NCBI GenBank assembly: GCA_963921425.1
Contig: OY992832.1
Span: 15,908,835-15,972,834, forward strand
Reading direction: 5' to 3'
Length of the DNA stretch: 64,000 nucleotides
Origin: Dryas octopetala
Lineage: Eukaryota; Streptophyta; Magnoliopsida; Rosales; Rosaceae
Shown: positions 33,655-49,258 of the stretch, one piece after another
How positions within the stretch are numbered: the first letter of the stretch is position 1
How the letters are laid out: the number at the start of each line of letters is the position of its first letter
Notes under the pieces: model-generated
The model's input: only the letters and a program-made list of their open reading frames with translations
What the model was told of the DNA's origin: nothing
The model's database searches: none
Made by a program: the position numbers and the translations under genes

Positions 33655-33953
33655 AAGTGATTGCTGCTGCAATTATGAGTAGAGAAAAGCTTCGGCTCTT
33701 TGACTGCTGTCTCTCACACCTCACGTGGGAATTCAACTTATCTTATTGATTGACTGAGTAGTCTTAAATAGAAATTACAAGCAGCAAACATATCAGAAAG
33801 ATACGACCACTAATCCCATGAATAACAAACACTACTATTGCTGAGATTCTCCTAAATAATAGGTACGTAAAAAGCTAAACTACATGCTGTAGAATAGGAC
33901 AACAACGTATTATATATTAAAAAAACAAATTAAACAAAAGACAATTCTTAACA
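33655..33953 (-). repeat. 5' LTR of the Copia element
   Basis: The minus strand starts TGTTAAGAATTG. It includes a CCACGTGAGG box and the AATAAGATAAG region. The 3' boundary and primer-binding site are not recognisable, so a small deletion probably joins the LTR to the gag leader. Confidence 0.6.
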
Positions 33954-34244
33954 TAACATGCTCTGCAAAATAAAAAGAATTTTTCAATCTAGAATTATTT
34001 TGCGCGCACATTGATGATGGTACGTGCTGGACAGCCTTTCGTAAAAATTCTGTAGCACACAATTCATTAAGCATTATAAGTAGTACTTGGTATCATAATC
34101 CCTTTGAACTTAAAATATTTATGTAATTAAAAAGGTTACGAAAAAAAACCAACTGAGACTCGAAGACCTATCGCCTCATGCTTGCTTTTGGAGGATTGAG
34201 TTACTTTTAGTTCACTCACAAATCAAGATTCAATTTTCCACCTT

Positions 34245-37200
34245 TCACTTGCCAATATAGAGCTGATCAGCAGTACCTCTCTTGACAGCGACGGGGAAAA
34301 TCTTCCTAATTTTCTTATATATGAATTCCACACATTCACATAATGCCTGATACAGAGGAAATTGCACCAGCCCGAACGCAGTAATTGGAAGAAGGGCAAC
34401 AGTGTAAACCAGAGACCTAGTCCATTCCTTCTGGAGATTATTAATCAAAAGAAATATAGTAGCACTGAAGGCAAACATGGTAGTTATCATGGAGGAGAAG
34501 AGTAAGGCAAATCCAAATTTTAGCTTGCCCGGGAGCGAGTAACGAAAATATGGATACTCAAAGGGAGAGGTTAGGATAGAGAGGAACATTACGACAGAAG
34601 CCAATGAGCAGGCCAGTGAGGCAATGTCCATGATGGTGAAGACCCAAAAGAAAGGAGAATCCAAGAAAATAGGAAAGCCATTATTTGGGTCATTACCCCC
34701 AGGAACCGTGTACGCCGCTGCAAAGACCAAAGTGGCCACTAGGACTGCCACGACTGTGCATGCCTGAGTGGTGTCTTTCATCCAGGCTTGTGCCAACTTC
34801 AGAAGCTCATCGTGTTGTTCATTGAACAGCTCCATTGCTGTTTGATTATCTTGGTTGCGGTGCATGGTGTAATTACATGGTACTATCTTTTTCACACGCT
34901 GCAGGGTGTACATGTGTACGATAATGAGTAATGCTAGATATATTATATTTTTTTATATTACATTACATTGATCTCAAAGTTAACTGACCTGCACCCAACG
35001 CAACTCATCTTGCAATTGCATGGCAGGACCACTTAAACGCTGATTTTCCGTAGAGTAATATCTGCTATCAGAAACTTGGTGCAGTAGGGTATTGCCATCA
35101 GCGTCGATCTTGCGAGCCAACCTTGACATAATTTTTTTTCTTCTTTTGACAAGCTTAAAGATGTTGTACTGGCGGTGCCTGATGGCCACATGCAAAATAT
35201 TGTGTTCATTATCACCGACGTGCTCAATAGCCTGAGGATGCACACTGAGTATCTCTTCCACAATGCGCACTGCTCCTGTGCTTGTTGCCATAAGCAATGG
35301 GCTAGTGTATATACATTCATGCCGCTTAGATGGTTTGGTTTGTTTAAGCTGCTTCATCACATCTACTTCTGGGTAACTGACCTTTACTTCTGCGTTAGCT
35401 TCCCTCCATGAAAAGTCTTTGTTGACGAGTAAGTGGGTGAGTTCCTGTAGTGCTTTTTGATTTTTCTTTTCCTTCCAGATCTTGTAGATTGTCGGCCACC
35501 CTAATATTCAGTACGTATTGATATATGGTTTAAGAGGCATTTCATATCCTTTCCGAAAATTGTTTTTTGTTTTCATCTTTAATATTTTTAAATGAAATCA
35601 GGAAGTAAACATTTGAAAACTATTTTTGAATAGAATACCAAATTCCCGCGATTGATTGATGAAATTAAATATATGAAGTACTACATTACATAAAAGGCTA
35701 GAAAATTTTAAACATGCAACAACACCATCTGCAATTTTATGCATGCAACTGGATGAAGAACACTTCAACTTGGTTGTGTATATACATAAATACGATTGAG
35801 AAAACAGTAATTTTAGTATTTGATGTGTTGGTACGAGTCAACCCGTGTAATTATTGTGTAATTATTAGAATTAATTATGTGATTTATTATTTCTTATAAT
35901 TTAGTTATAGGCCCATATATATATATACCACATTTGTGGTCTTAATGAAAAAAGCAAGAATTATATTTCAAAATCCTAAATCATTCTCTGTTCAGTTTCG
36001 TACGGGTCAACTATAAATTTTTCTTGCTCCGTGAAGCCCTTTTACTAGCTAGAGTATAACTCATTGACTTTTTTATTACTAATTTTACTCCAACTTTAAA
36101 GTGTTTTGCCACTTAGGAATAGAATATCCCCTTGTAGCTTGTAATTCATTGGCATTTACTAAATATAGAAGATTGAGGAATGCTAGTTACCTTCTCCTCC
36201 AAACTTCTCTCTTATAATTTCGCAATGTCGTCTCATAATTAGAATCATTTATTTTTTATATCTCCTTGAAACCTTATATTTACAAAAATCTAACCAAATT
36301 GAAAATCATTTAGTCATGTAACTGTTATCAAATAAATTGACAGTGAATCTAACTGTTACCAAAACTGTGTGTTTATTTGATATATATGAGTTACATGACT
36401 AATTTAATTTTTATTTTGTTAATCTTTTTTTCAAAGATAATCTTGAAGAGTGACTTAAAAAATTGATTCCAATTATAAGACTCCATTGTAAAATTAGAAT
36501 GGTAATTAGAGAGAATGTCCAAGGAGATCAAAGAGAAAAGGTAGCTAGCTAGCATTTCTCTTAGAATATTAACACGTTATATTTCGTTCATTAAAAAAAA
36601 AATGCTATTTTCCCACCCACTTCATTTTTACACCAACCATTAAATTTGAAAAAAATATAAAAACATTCTTCATACCTTCCATTATTCCTATAATACCCTT
36701 TGATATACTAACTCAAACACTCACCTACTAAACACTCTTTCCACCCCCTCTTAACTATCATCTCACTCACTCATCTTTTTCCATAATTCTTTTCTTCCAT
36801 AAACCCTAATCCTACTTTGTCACCAAAACTTAAAATCAATGATACTATTTGGTTGATGCTCATACATCTATTAAAATATATGATTATTCTATACCCTAAA
36901 CCCTTATTATTTATTTATTTATAGTTTTAGATAAATAATTCATTCTATTTTAATGTTTTTTTTTAATTTAGAAATTAAATATTAATCTTAGGGATTTAAT
37001 TTGAAATTTAGAAATGAATTATAGGATGGATATAAGATTCTTTTGCTTCTATTTGGAAAAAGATGGGTGGGTGGAATGATAGTTAAGGAGGGTGAGGAGA
37101 GTGTTTAGTAGGTGAGTGTTTGAGATGGTATATCAAAGAGTATTTATAGGAATAATGGGAGGTGGGAATAATGTTTTTATATTTTTTTTCAAATTGAATG

Positions 37201-39517
37201 GTAGATGTAAAAATAAGGTGGGTGAGAAAATAAGATAAGGGGATGGAAATATAAGCACTCAAAAAAAATAACAATTATATCCAAAACTTTAGGGATGCTA
37301 TTTACATATTATAAAACTTTAAACTCACAAAGGAAAAATATAGCAGGTTAGACCTAATAAAAAAAATGTATATATATATATATATGAGGGTTCATTTTTT
37401 AAATTGAATCAGAATATTATAAAATTTGATTACCCGCAAGCTTCTTCCCCCAACTAGATTGTCCGGGCTTACCCGGAGAGCGGCTCTCCGTATCTTTCTC
37501 AACAGGAAGGCCTGCATAATATATAATAAATAATGCAGTAGATGTTACGGTTAGTGCATCGATCTGTAAACCTTCGGAAATAATTTCTTCACAATATATA
37601 TATATATATATATTTATATATTTACAGCAGTAGATCGAGTAGGTCGTACAATAATAAATGAGCATCTTCCATAAGCTTTTGTGAAATTCTGGTTTGAAGA
37701 CCAATGGCATTTGGGCTAAAAATTGAAGGCTTGTGAATCCTTTATCTTCCTTTTCTTCTGCAAGAAATTCGTAGTTGGTCTGTAACCAAAGGGCAGTCTC
37801 TGCATTGGAAGGCCAATTAAAACATCATGGAATTAATGTATAATGTAAGAATTGGTTCAAGGCATTGTTTTATAGAATTTTTGTGGTGAGAATTATAGGA
37901 TTTTTACGGTAATTAAGATACAACATTTTTCATTATTGTTTTTGTTTTTTTTTTTGTTTTTGTTGCAAGCATATCCAAATCTTTTGAACATATTTATACA
38001 TACGATTGATTTTGTTTTTTTTTTTTTAGTTTAACTAATTAATGATGAAATAATAAAATTTCACTATAAGATAGGATGTCTCTAAATTTTCAACTTTTGA
38101 TACTCATCAATTATCGAAGGGATTAATGTCATTTTGCTCCCCAGACTATTACACATGTATCAGTTTGCTCCCCAGACTTCTAATTTGGAAAATTAAGGAC
38201 CCTGACTTTTTCAATTTTGCCAATTAAGGTTATTCCGTCAATTTATACATTTTTCATCTAAAATGTCGAGATGATCAAGCAAAATTTAGCAAGAAATAAA
38301 AGAGGAAAAATGATGCATGAGGAAAAAATGATAAGATCTAATTGGAAGGGACCATTTTGCCCTCAAAGATTTGGATAAAAAATGTGTAAATTGACAAAAG
38401 AACCTCAATTGGAAAAATTGAAAAAGTCAGGGTCCTTAATTTTCCAAATTAGAAGTCTGGGGAGCAAACTGATACAAGTGTAATAGTCGGGGGAGTAAAA
38501 TGGTATTAATCCCATTATCGAATGATAAACCACTCTTTTCTTTATAATCAATTTTCACTGTTTTGTTGTACATGTGAGTAGTTTATCGAAGGATTAAAAA
38601 TTCTTTATATACTTGTAGGATTGTCAATATGTAGAGCCTGATTTTTGTGTTCTCCTTGGGGCCACGAAAATCTTAGGGTCGGCCTGGCGCCTTGCGCGCA
38701 AATGATCAATTAAGAATCAACAACATATAGAGCTAACCCAACCCACATTAATTTAATTTTGTGCGTACCTGAGAAATTAATGACAGCAATAATTCTAGAG
38801 ACATCATTTCAATTTTTGTTCATCAAAATAATATGATAATTTTTACTTGTAAATAAATGAGATTCAAAGTGGACGCATACAGTTATTGAATAAAGAAATT
38901 AAGACTGTCATATCATCTAGAAAGTTAATTAATTGAGATAATAGTTAGTGTTCTAGTCTAATTGTGGTATGTGACATTGTGAGATGGAGATGGAGGTACA
39001 TACCAAAATGTTGGCCAACGACGGTGACATGAAGACTGTTCTTTTTATCAACATCTCTGTGCAAGTGTTTTTCCATATCGTCCACCCTCTTGGAAAAAGA
39101 CATGACCAAGTGTGTGTGACCGAGAGCAGCAGCCCTGTAGAGTGGGGTTTCTCCCAAGTTGTTCCAAATCTCTAGCAGACATGGGCCGAACTTGTCCAAC
39201 AAGAAATCTGCTGCTTCCAGATTTCCGGCGGCAGCCACTTCGTGAAGAACGGTGTTTCCATGGTGATTATAGGACACCACGGCCTCGCGTTGCCGTTCGA
39301 TGGTGGGTAACAGATCAATCAATCTCTCGAGCACATCTTTGCTTTCGCTTATGAAGGCAGCTGCAATGTGCAATACGTTGTCTCCCTCCAATGTCAACTC
39401 TACAATTAATATTGGTAAGTCTTGATCCTGTAAGTGTCGTATCAGCCCTTCCCAGTCATTGTACTCCAAGGCCAATCTGTAGAGCTTAATTACCCACGGA
39501 TTTGTAGTACTCTCCAT
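34245..39517 (-). CDS. Ankyrin-repeat protein with C-terminal PGG membrane domain, copy B (five exons)
   Basis: Exons: 39517-39004, 37799-37626, 37511-37434, 35500-34989 and 34898-34245. They total 1,932 bp (643 residues plus stop), with all phases consistent and GT/AG at every junction. Exons 1 and 4 encode ankyrin repeats (DNVLHIAAAF, GNTVLHEVAAAGN, GETPLYRAAALGH, TSPLLMATSTGAV, NILHVAIRHRQ, GNTLLHQVSDS). Exon 5 encodes the PGG domain (AAAYTVPGGNDPNNGFPIFL) with four hydrophobic segments. The family includes ACD6 and ITN1, plasma-membrane proteins tied to defence and stress signalling in Arabidopsis; a role here is inferred only. It is the only apparently intact ankyrin copy in the window. 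Intron 3 (37433-35501) carries two TIR elements. The gene lies head to head with the phosphatase locus at 43.8 kb. Confidence 0.85.
36178..36563. mobile_element. Fold-back element in intron 3 of ankyrin copy B
   Basis: The left end GAATGCTAGTTACCTTCTCC and the right end GAAAAGGTAGCTAGCTAGCATTTC form inverted termini. The inner arms carry ATCATTTAGTCATGTAACTGTTA with an inverted partner containing GAGTTACATGACTAAT. Same broad fold-back superfamily; diverged. Confidence 0.6.
36596..37262. mobile_element. TIR element with about 200-bp inverted arms
   Basis: The left arm has CACCCACTTCATTTTTACA, AATATAAAAACATTCTTC and CTCAAACACTCACCTACTAA. The right arm is the inverted counterpart (GTGTTTAGTAGGTGAGTGTTTGAG, GAATAATGTTTTTATATT, GTAAAAATAAGGTGGGTG). 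The unpaired centre is AT-rich. There is no coding capacity. It sits in intron 3 of ankyrin copy B, so a transcript would contain a long hairpin. Confidence 0.75.
38119..38513. mobile_element. Fold-back MITE (395 bp) with perfect 9-bp target duplication
   Basis: The termini GGGATTAATGTCATTTTGCT and (inverted) GGGATTAATACCATTTTACT continue into TCCCCAGACT...TTTGGAAAATTAAGGACCCTGAC arms. ATTATCGAA flanks both sides (38110-38118 and 38514-38522). A 9-bp duplication suggests mobilisation by a Mutator-like transposase. It lies in intron 1 of ankyrin copy B. Confidence 0.85.
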
Positions 39518-39529
39518 TTGATGATCTAT

Positions 39530-39812
39530 CTCAGCTAGCTGGTCCTTGCTTTGTTTTTATAGGAATTTTGTAAAGTACTCGCGCGCATATACTTTGCTTG
39601 ATTAATTAACAAAGTTGAAAGGAAGGCATAAATAAAGCAAATTAAGTTTCACACTTTCACTTTCACTTTCACTTTCACATGTGTTTCATGTTTCGTCCTT
39701 GAGGAGAATTTTAAAAAGTATCCATCCTGTAAAGTATCTGTCTTTGCTTGCTTAATTAGTTCACTGAATATAGGTTATGTGTGCTTCACATGCTATCTCA
39801 CTAGATATATAG
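39530..39812 (-). promoter_or_regulatory. Upstream region of ankyrin copy B, conserved with copies A and C
   Basis: Shares CTCGCGCGCATAT.CTTTGCTT with 6385-6440 and CATGTGTTTCATGTT...GAGGAGAAT with 18890-18930. Contains four tandem TTTCAC units near 39652. Conservation across copies marks it as the likely promoter; no specific TATA box is claimed. Confidence 0.45.
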
Positions 39813-39857
39813 ATCATGTTGTGACTAATAGTACATATATATATATATATATATGTA

Positions 39858-42002
39858 TAGGGGAGTGCTAGGGTGCCTCAATATATGGTGCCTCAAGTGT
39901 GCCTCATTATCATGAAATTTTATATTAACTTAAGGGAGGCGTTTTTCGCACTTTTTTTTTCTCCGTTTGCGCTCCATCTCCTTTTTTAATGTATTTTGTA
40001 TATTTTTATTATATATTTTTCTAAATTTACCATTTATGACTGTTGAATTTTTATTTTAATTATCTTTCAGTAATATATGATTATTGTTTCCTAAATTCTC
40101 TCATACTTATTAAAAAAATAAAAAAAAAGTAATTTTCTCTCTCCCTCATCGTATCTTCTTCATATTGTATCTCTTTGTTTTCTATGCCATTTTTTTTTTC
40201 TTTTGTGAACCAGTCTTGTACATGTTTTCAATCATTATTCTATACGTCATTAGGAAAATATTTAGCATATCATTTTTTTTTTTTCATTTTCTTCATGAGG
40301 GTCATGATTTATGTATCTTCTTCTTTTGATGGTATGTGGGTTTTGTGTTATGAAATTAATAAGGGTTTTCAATTAATCCACTCCCTCATTTTTTGGTCTT
40401 TTGACACTACCAAGAAAAATGTTTCCATGCCAAGCAACCACTACTTATTTGTAGCATATTTTATTTTTTAAAAAATGAATGTCACATGATAGCTTAATAA
40501 GAAAAAAAATTTTACTAAATATCATGAAAACGGACAGAAGTGTAGAGAATTACATAAGTTTTTCTTTCTTTTTACAAAGAGAGTTATAAAAATAGGTATA
40601 TTATTATGATAATTTTAAAAAATTAAATGTATAGGATTTAATGTTGCATATGTGACATTCTATAATTAAAAACCAAAGGGTATATGTGAAAAATAAATAA
40701 TAAAAATATATACAAACATTTTTTAAAAAATAAGAACGAGTGCAAATGGAGGAAAAAGGAGTGCGAAAATCACCTCCCTAACTTAAATATTTAATTTTAT
40801 TAAACACATGTCATAATCCGGCCACTTGCCACATAAGCTTTATCAATGATTATTTCAACCTTTCAAATAAATGTAGAAAAAATGATTTCAACCCTAAATT
40901 AAAAAATCTAAGGTCCATTGACTTTAGGTACCAAATTATAATGTTTTTTCATTTCAACTACTAAAACATTTATGTCATTTCACTTTAAGTACTAATTTCA
41001 GTTTAGGTATCAACTTTAAAAAACATGGTTATATCGAACTGTGACTGTCTAACAGTCATACTTTTTTATTGATTTATTGTTTTTTCAATATTTGCAAGAC
41101 TTAAACTTTAATATTTAGTCTTTGGGTTATAGGACTTCATCCCCCAAACCTAAATCAAAAAGTATGAAACCCTTAAAAAATTTTATTTTTTATAAATTTT
41201 AAATAGTCACAACTGTAACTGTTCGACAGTCACAACTATATAACAAACTGATTTGTGACCTAATCCAAAATGTTTTACTCTAAGTTAGTACCTAAACTAA
41301 AAAAAATTAGTGTCTTACTGCTTTATTAAAAAACTATTGATATTTGGTATTTAATCTAAATTTTCTAAAAAATCTATTACTTATTTTTTATAAGAAAAAA
41401 AAATACAGCCCCAAATGTAGAACCCTAAAATTTCATATATTAACTTCAAATGATTATTAGTCCCATATATCTTCAGAACTAGTTTATTTTCATAATTTGT
41501 ATTTAATTATAATTGATCATTATTATCTGCTGCAACTTGAATGCGAGACTTGATCTGGAAGGCAATATCAACGTATAGCTATTTGGTTTGTGTTTGGCTA
41601 TGTGGGTAGGCATCAAGAACAAGTTGGATTTTGGCAATACTGTTGTATGGCTTGATCTCATGAATGTTAGAGTGAGATCGACATAGCAATCTCAACTAAA
41701 AAAACTTATGATGAGACCGTAAAAACAATGAAAATAAAAAATGGTGGTGCAGAGGCTTAAATCTAAAACTTGCGATGAGAACTTTAATCTCAAAATTGTG
41801 ATAAGAATTTGATTTAAGAAATCATGAACTTTGAACATGAATTGAAATGGCGAGAGAATGAGCAGTTGCAGTCGAAACCTGCAAAGAAGATATATACAAA
41901 CCAAATATCATTATTGATATCGCCCATTACATATGATTAAGGTACATTTAATTTCAAATGACATGGAATTGAGGCACAAATTTTGAGGCCCGTAATCTTT
42001 TC
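39858..42002. mobile_element. Outer TIR element (about 2.1 kb) with a nested second element
   Basis: The left end (GGGAGTGCTAGGGTGCCTCA, AAGTGTGCCTCATTATCATG) pairs with the inverted right end near 41950-42002 (CATGGAATTGAGGCACAAAT, TTTTGAGGCCCGTAAT). Both sides are flanked by TA-rich repeats. The interior is AT-rich without a transposase ORF, and it encloses the element at 39934-40778. Confidence 0.55.
39934..40778. mobile_element. Nested TIR element (845 bp), 8-bp target duplication
   Basis: Termini GGGAGGCGTTTTTCGCACTT and (inverted) GGGAGGTGATTTTCGCACTC, followed by CTCC.TTTGC.CTC on both sides. TAACTTAA flanks it at 39926-39933 and 40779-40786. An 8-bp duplication fits hAT-like mobilisation. 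No coding capacity seen. Confidence 0.75.
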
Positions 42003-42366
42003 CCATATATATATGTAGAAAAAATTTCACCATCAAATAACCGCACTTTTTTTCTTCGGATATTAGGTACCAAGCGCTTGACACTGTTTATTTTTTTCAC
42101 TGCCAATCACTTTTTGCAGTGGTTGCCGCTATTTTCACCGTCTTTTTCAACTCCGTTTTCGATGGGCTCATTCATATAAGGTGTAAAATCACAAAGTTAA
42201 AACTCAACTTTAAACTAACAAACTCAGCATGTGCCAATTGATCGGAGCAGAAAAAATTGAAGTACTGATTGGTTGGCAAGGGACAACGATCTCAACGTGT
42301 TTCCAATGAGCTACATACATCTATTCTAGAGAACTACTCTATATATATACAAAAAAAAAAAAAAAT

Positions 42367-42758
42367 TTAGAGCTAACCAGAATTAGGAAGATAATACGGT
42401 GCTAATCACCATTTTGGGCCCACTACCCAATATAATCTCATGATCCAAATCGTTCATATTTTAGGTCTCCATTCAAAGATTAACCTTGCAAAAAATCAAC
42501 CAAATAACAAATTATTTAGCCATTCGTTTATCATTACAATCATTTCATGTTTTATTGAAAAACTTGTGTTCGTCCATTTACATGAGCACAATTAGTTTAG
42601 TAATAGTTGACTAAACGATTTCCGATTTTGTTGATTTTTGCAAGAATGATCTTTGAATGAGAATCTAAAAAATAAACTGTTTGGATCATAAGATTATATT
42701 GTGTAGTGGGATAAAAATGATGGTTAGCGTCGTATTATTTTACTAAATGGTTAACTAT
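42367..42758. mobile_element. Fold-back MITE
   Basis: The left end (GAGCTAACCAGAATTAGGAA, GATAATACGGTGCTAATCACC) pairs with the inverted right end (ATGGTTAGCGTCGTATTATT, ACTAAATGGTTAACT). The inner core GCAAAAAATCAACCAAAT and its inverse TTTGTTGATTTTTGCAAGAA tie it to the superfamily in ankyrin A intron 1. Confidence 0.7.
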
Positions 42759-42788
42759 AGATGTGCCTGTATATAAATATATATATAG

Positions 42789-43302
42789 TTTAATTTCACA
42801 TTTGGTCCACTTATTATCCACTATTGCCCATGTTGGTTCACAAATTTTTGTAAGTGTCATATTCATCCACGAACTATCTAATGTTTACCACGTTGGTCCA
42901 ATTTGTCAAAATACCTCAAACGAACGTTAATTTTAGTCACGTGCCCCACACATGGAGGGGAAAATCAATGATTTATGTCCCCACCCTTTTGTCAGCCATC
43001 GGCTAGCAACGTCTCCCCTCTCCCTCGGCGGAGGTGGCCCTCTTCTCCCCTCTCCATTTCTCTCTAGAGAGAGGGAGAGAGAGACAGAGAGAGAGAAGTG
43101 GCAGAGGGGAGAAGAAATCATCGATATGCTTCTCCAAGTGTGGGGCATGTGTCCAAAATTGACGTCCTATTGGGATATTTTGACAAATTGGACCAACGTA
43201 GCAATTAACGTTAGCTAGTTCATGGATGAATATGGCACACACAAAAAATTTGTGCACCAACACAGGACAAAGTGAATAATAAGTAGACCAAATGTGAAAT
43301 TA
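42789..43302. mobile_element. TIR element with about 170-bp inverted arms
   Basis: The left arm (TTTCACATTTGGTCCACTTA, CGTTGGTCCAATTTGTCAAAATA, GTGCCCCACACATGGAG) is inverted at the right (CCAAGTGTGGGGCATGTG, TTTTGACAAATTGGACCAACGT, AGACCAAATGTGAAAT). The centre is a CT/GA-rich loop; ORFs there are not credible. It lies upstream of the phosphatase locus. Confidence 0.75.
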
Positions 43303-43845
43303 CCGCTATATATATAAGGAGTTTCCATTGAGGGATTTCTTAAATGAATTTAGATCCTGTACTTGTTTTTTCTCTACTTATTTTTACTTGACTTGTAATT
43401 ATAGTTGTGCTTTTGTTATCCAGAGTAGAGGGCAAATGATGAAATAAATTTCTAGTACTTTTTGGGTGTGAATGAAGTTATATAAACCCTTGGATTTATA
43501 TAATACGATTAAAATTATAATCTAGTGAGCTTAACAAAAAAAATTACTTAAATAAGCTTATTAATTTATAAATCTCAATCAAAGCTCACAAACCTTAGCA
43601 ACCCAAAAACATATATGTTTAATATGTAGCAAAAAAGACAAATTTTAGAGTTATCAAAAACCTTCGACAAAAATTGTCATACTAAGCAGTTTTGTTTTCT
43701 TGTGATTTGATTTTGTGGGATGTTTTTGCTTTTCTAATGAAATATGGATTAAAAAACAAACAAAAAAATTTTTTTTTTAGTAATCAACTGTCGTGAATGA
43801 GATGTGAACTGAGTAAGAGTGTTTATAACACTGGGTTGTGACTTG

Positions 43846-46760
<2,915 letters not shown>

Positions 46761-48226
46761 CACCTTCAATTTCCAGAGTCTGTGGATTAAGAATGGGGAG
46801 TCTACTGATAATTTAGTGAGATAGTGGAGAAGAATGTACAATAGTCTTAGTCATGGTGTTGGTGTTTCGTGTGCCTCTCATTTCATTTTTCTCAAAGCAA
46901 AGCAAAACACTACCTTACCGTACATAATACAAATTTACGGGGTTTTGAAAATTTAATAACATATAAACTTCTTCCACTTTTCATAATGTAAAATTGTAAA
47001 CTTCATTTCTTATCATGTTTAAATCTTTCAAATTACTATTCCAAAATAATCTGTTGATTAAGTTTTAAGATTGAAATTCAATCAATAATCTTTTCAATAA
47101 AGAAATTAAAAACAGAGAGTAATCCACAGGGAGACAAACTTTCCAAAAATCGGCTCAAAGTGAAGAAATTTAATAAAAAATATTTCCACATCTTTTGCAG
47201 TCTCTCACCATTTGTTATATCACTACAAAAAGGAAAAGAAAAAAATATTAAAAAGAAAAAGAATGTGGACGAGAAACAATCGAATCGCCAATCTATATAT
47301 ATGACGACCGAAACGATGGCTCGGCCTTATCACTATACCTCGATGTTCTTCTCAAGCAAGAGACACACAAACTGTCCCTCCTTATAAATTGAAGGGAACC
47401 GAGGCTTTTCCGATGAAATTAAATCAACATTCAAACGTATAAAATAAAAAATAAAAAAAGTCTTTTTACGTAGAAAATAAAACCATTTAAGCAACAAGCA
47501 AAGCAGCTAATCAGCTATGAAAAAGCAAAGAAAGCACCCAACTTGAGACTAGAGACCCAATGCAACGACTCAAAATATAGAGAAGGAAGAGAAGGGGGCG
47601 CATAACTCTAATTGCTGTATCGCGGGAATTTATAGAGTCGCCAACGGCCAACCCTAGCCCCTTCTGAATTTACCAATATACCCTTACTTTACAATACGTG
47701 GATCGCTGTTGGGTTTGTAATTGTCATTCGGGCCCAAGCGCTGTCTCCTTTAAAAGGTCCAAGTTTTCATGTCCTAATTATACCGGCCCAATGAAATTTT
47801 TTAAATCTACCAAAAAAAAAACTGACAAAATTTTAAACTAACTCATCGCTCTCGATCCAATTTACCCGCGGAAATATGGCAATGTTGTTATTTGTTAATT
47901 AGTAATTAAAATTATTTCATGTGAAAATAATATAAGCATGGAATATATGTTTGGTCAAATATATATATATTCTTTATTTGACAGTTTCTTTTGAAAGTAT
48001 TTAATTTCATCATGTTCTCAGAGAAACTAACTTTGTAGTATATGTTTTTGCTTTTTCGGACCACTCTAGAATTTCGTCTATGATTTGGTTTTTACTCTCC
48101 CTCTATGTTTGATTGTGTGGGTTTAGATTACTATCGGGTATTGTAACTTTATACTGTAAATTTTTCTTAAAAGAACCATATATAATATATGATAAAGAAC
48201 TGAAAAATACTTCAATTTTTGTAATA
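46761..48226. other. Intergenic region, no gene seen
   Basis: AT-rich 3' flank of the phosphatase locus, with poly-A tracts and a TA microsatellite near 47960. Reading frames are short and without recognisable domains. Confidence 0.5.
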
Positions 48227-48231
48227 CTATT

Positions 48232-49258
48232 TGTTTGTGTATAAATTCACGTGGATTTAACAACCAATCATAGATCGACACGTGGCTGGTCAGATCCAAT
48301 TTTCAGGCTTTGACTTTTCAACGGTCAAACTTGAACCTTCGCATCACCATATCAGCTCGGTACACTTTTATTGCCACTTCAAATCGGCCCATCTCAGCGG
48401 ACCCCCACATCCGATCTGACTCGATCTGAGGATCCTCCAAGAAATTGAGCGTTCATCTTTTTCTTGGTTATCCCAGTTCGGTTCGGCTCAGCTCTTGGTG
48501 ATCATCCTCTCAGACAACGGACTACCGTCGAGTGACGACTGTCACATTATACGTCAGACCCGTCTGGACCAGTTCATCCATGTCTGATCCGAACATGGAT
48601 ATGTTTCATACCTGCGTATACGATATCTATGATCGGCTCGGCTCGGATCCCACCGCTATTCTAGAAGATTGGAATCAGGACAAACTGCCTTACCCGAATA
48701 TCTTTGGCATGGCTCTTTGACAGATGAGACATCTCAGCTCACAGCCATGACTATTAGGGCATCCCACTTGATCTGTCATCCTTTCATTGAATGTAAAGGA
48801 GATGGGTAGCTGTGCATGCTACTATTCATGGCCGAACGCGTGGCCTCTTCTCAACCATTCACCCTTATACAGGTAACTTACCCTTCACCATTTCCCTTAT
48901 CTATATAAGCTGCCTTATATGCACAAAAGGAAAAATATAATTTCATTCACAAAAAGCCTATCAAAATATACATCACTTGCTGAGAATAAACCTATAAGAT
49001 CTTACCTTGTTCTTCCTCATTCTCCCAAGTTCATCACATTTTTTTCCTTGTTCTTACATAAACACCTCCAAATACACATCACTGACTTTATCATCAGAGC
49101 GTATTTGGCTGGTACCATACCGGTCCTTCTCCTTTGATCTTGTGTTCGTGCAGGAAGATCTCGAGTCAACATCCACTTCATCATCCAGCAAGGTTTCCCA
49201 TCAGTCAGATCATCCTCCTTAAGTTGTTGCATTTCTCTTACGGAAATTTGCATCAACA
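48232..49258 (+). repeat. Solo gypsy LTR (1,027 bp) with CTATT target duplication
   Basis: It starts TGTTTGTGTATAAATTCACG and ends GGAAATTTGCATCAACA. Same family as the LTRs at 6540, 17808 and 31655, closest in organisation to 31655. It is flanked by CTATT (48227-48231 and 49259-49263). TATATAAGC lies near 48903. No internal retrotransposon sequence remains. Confidence 0.9.

Larger units (their letters stand above)
28568..33953 (-). mobile_element. Degenerate Copia retrotransposon with truncated 3' LTR
   Basis: The 5' LTR starts on the minus strand at 33953 (TGTTAAGAATTGTC). The 3' LTR remnant is 28623-28568 (TGTTAATAATTGGC..., 56 bp), immediately preceded by the purine tract AAGGGAGGG (28632-28624). 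Beyond GTCCTAT the 3' LTR is replaced by host phosphatase-intron DNA, so the end was deleted. Gag, protease, integrase, RT and RNase H follow in Copia order. It is interrupted by a solo gypsy LTR at 31655-32709. Confidence 0.85.

Noticed and set aside
42952..43263. ORFs in the CT/GA-rich loop of a TIR element
   Set aside because: They overlap on both strands, have low complexity and lie within the inverted arms.
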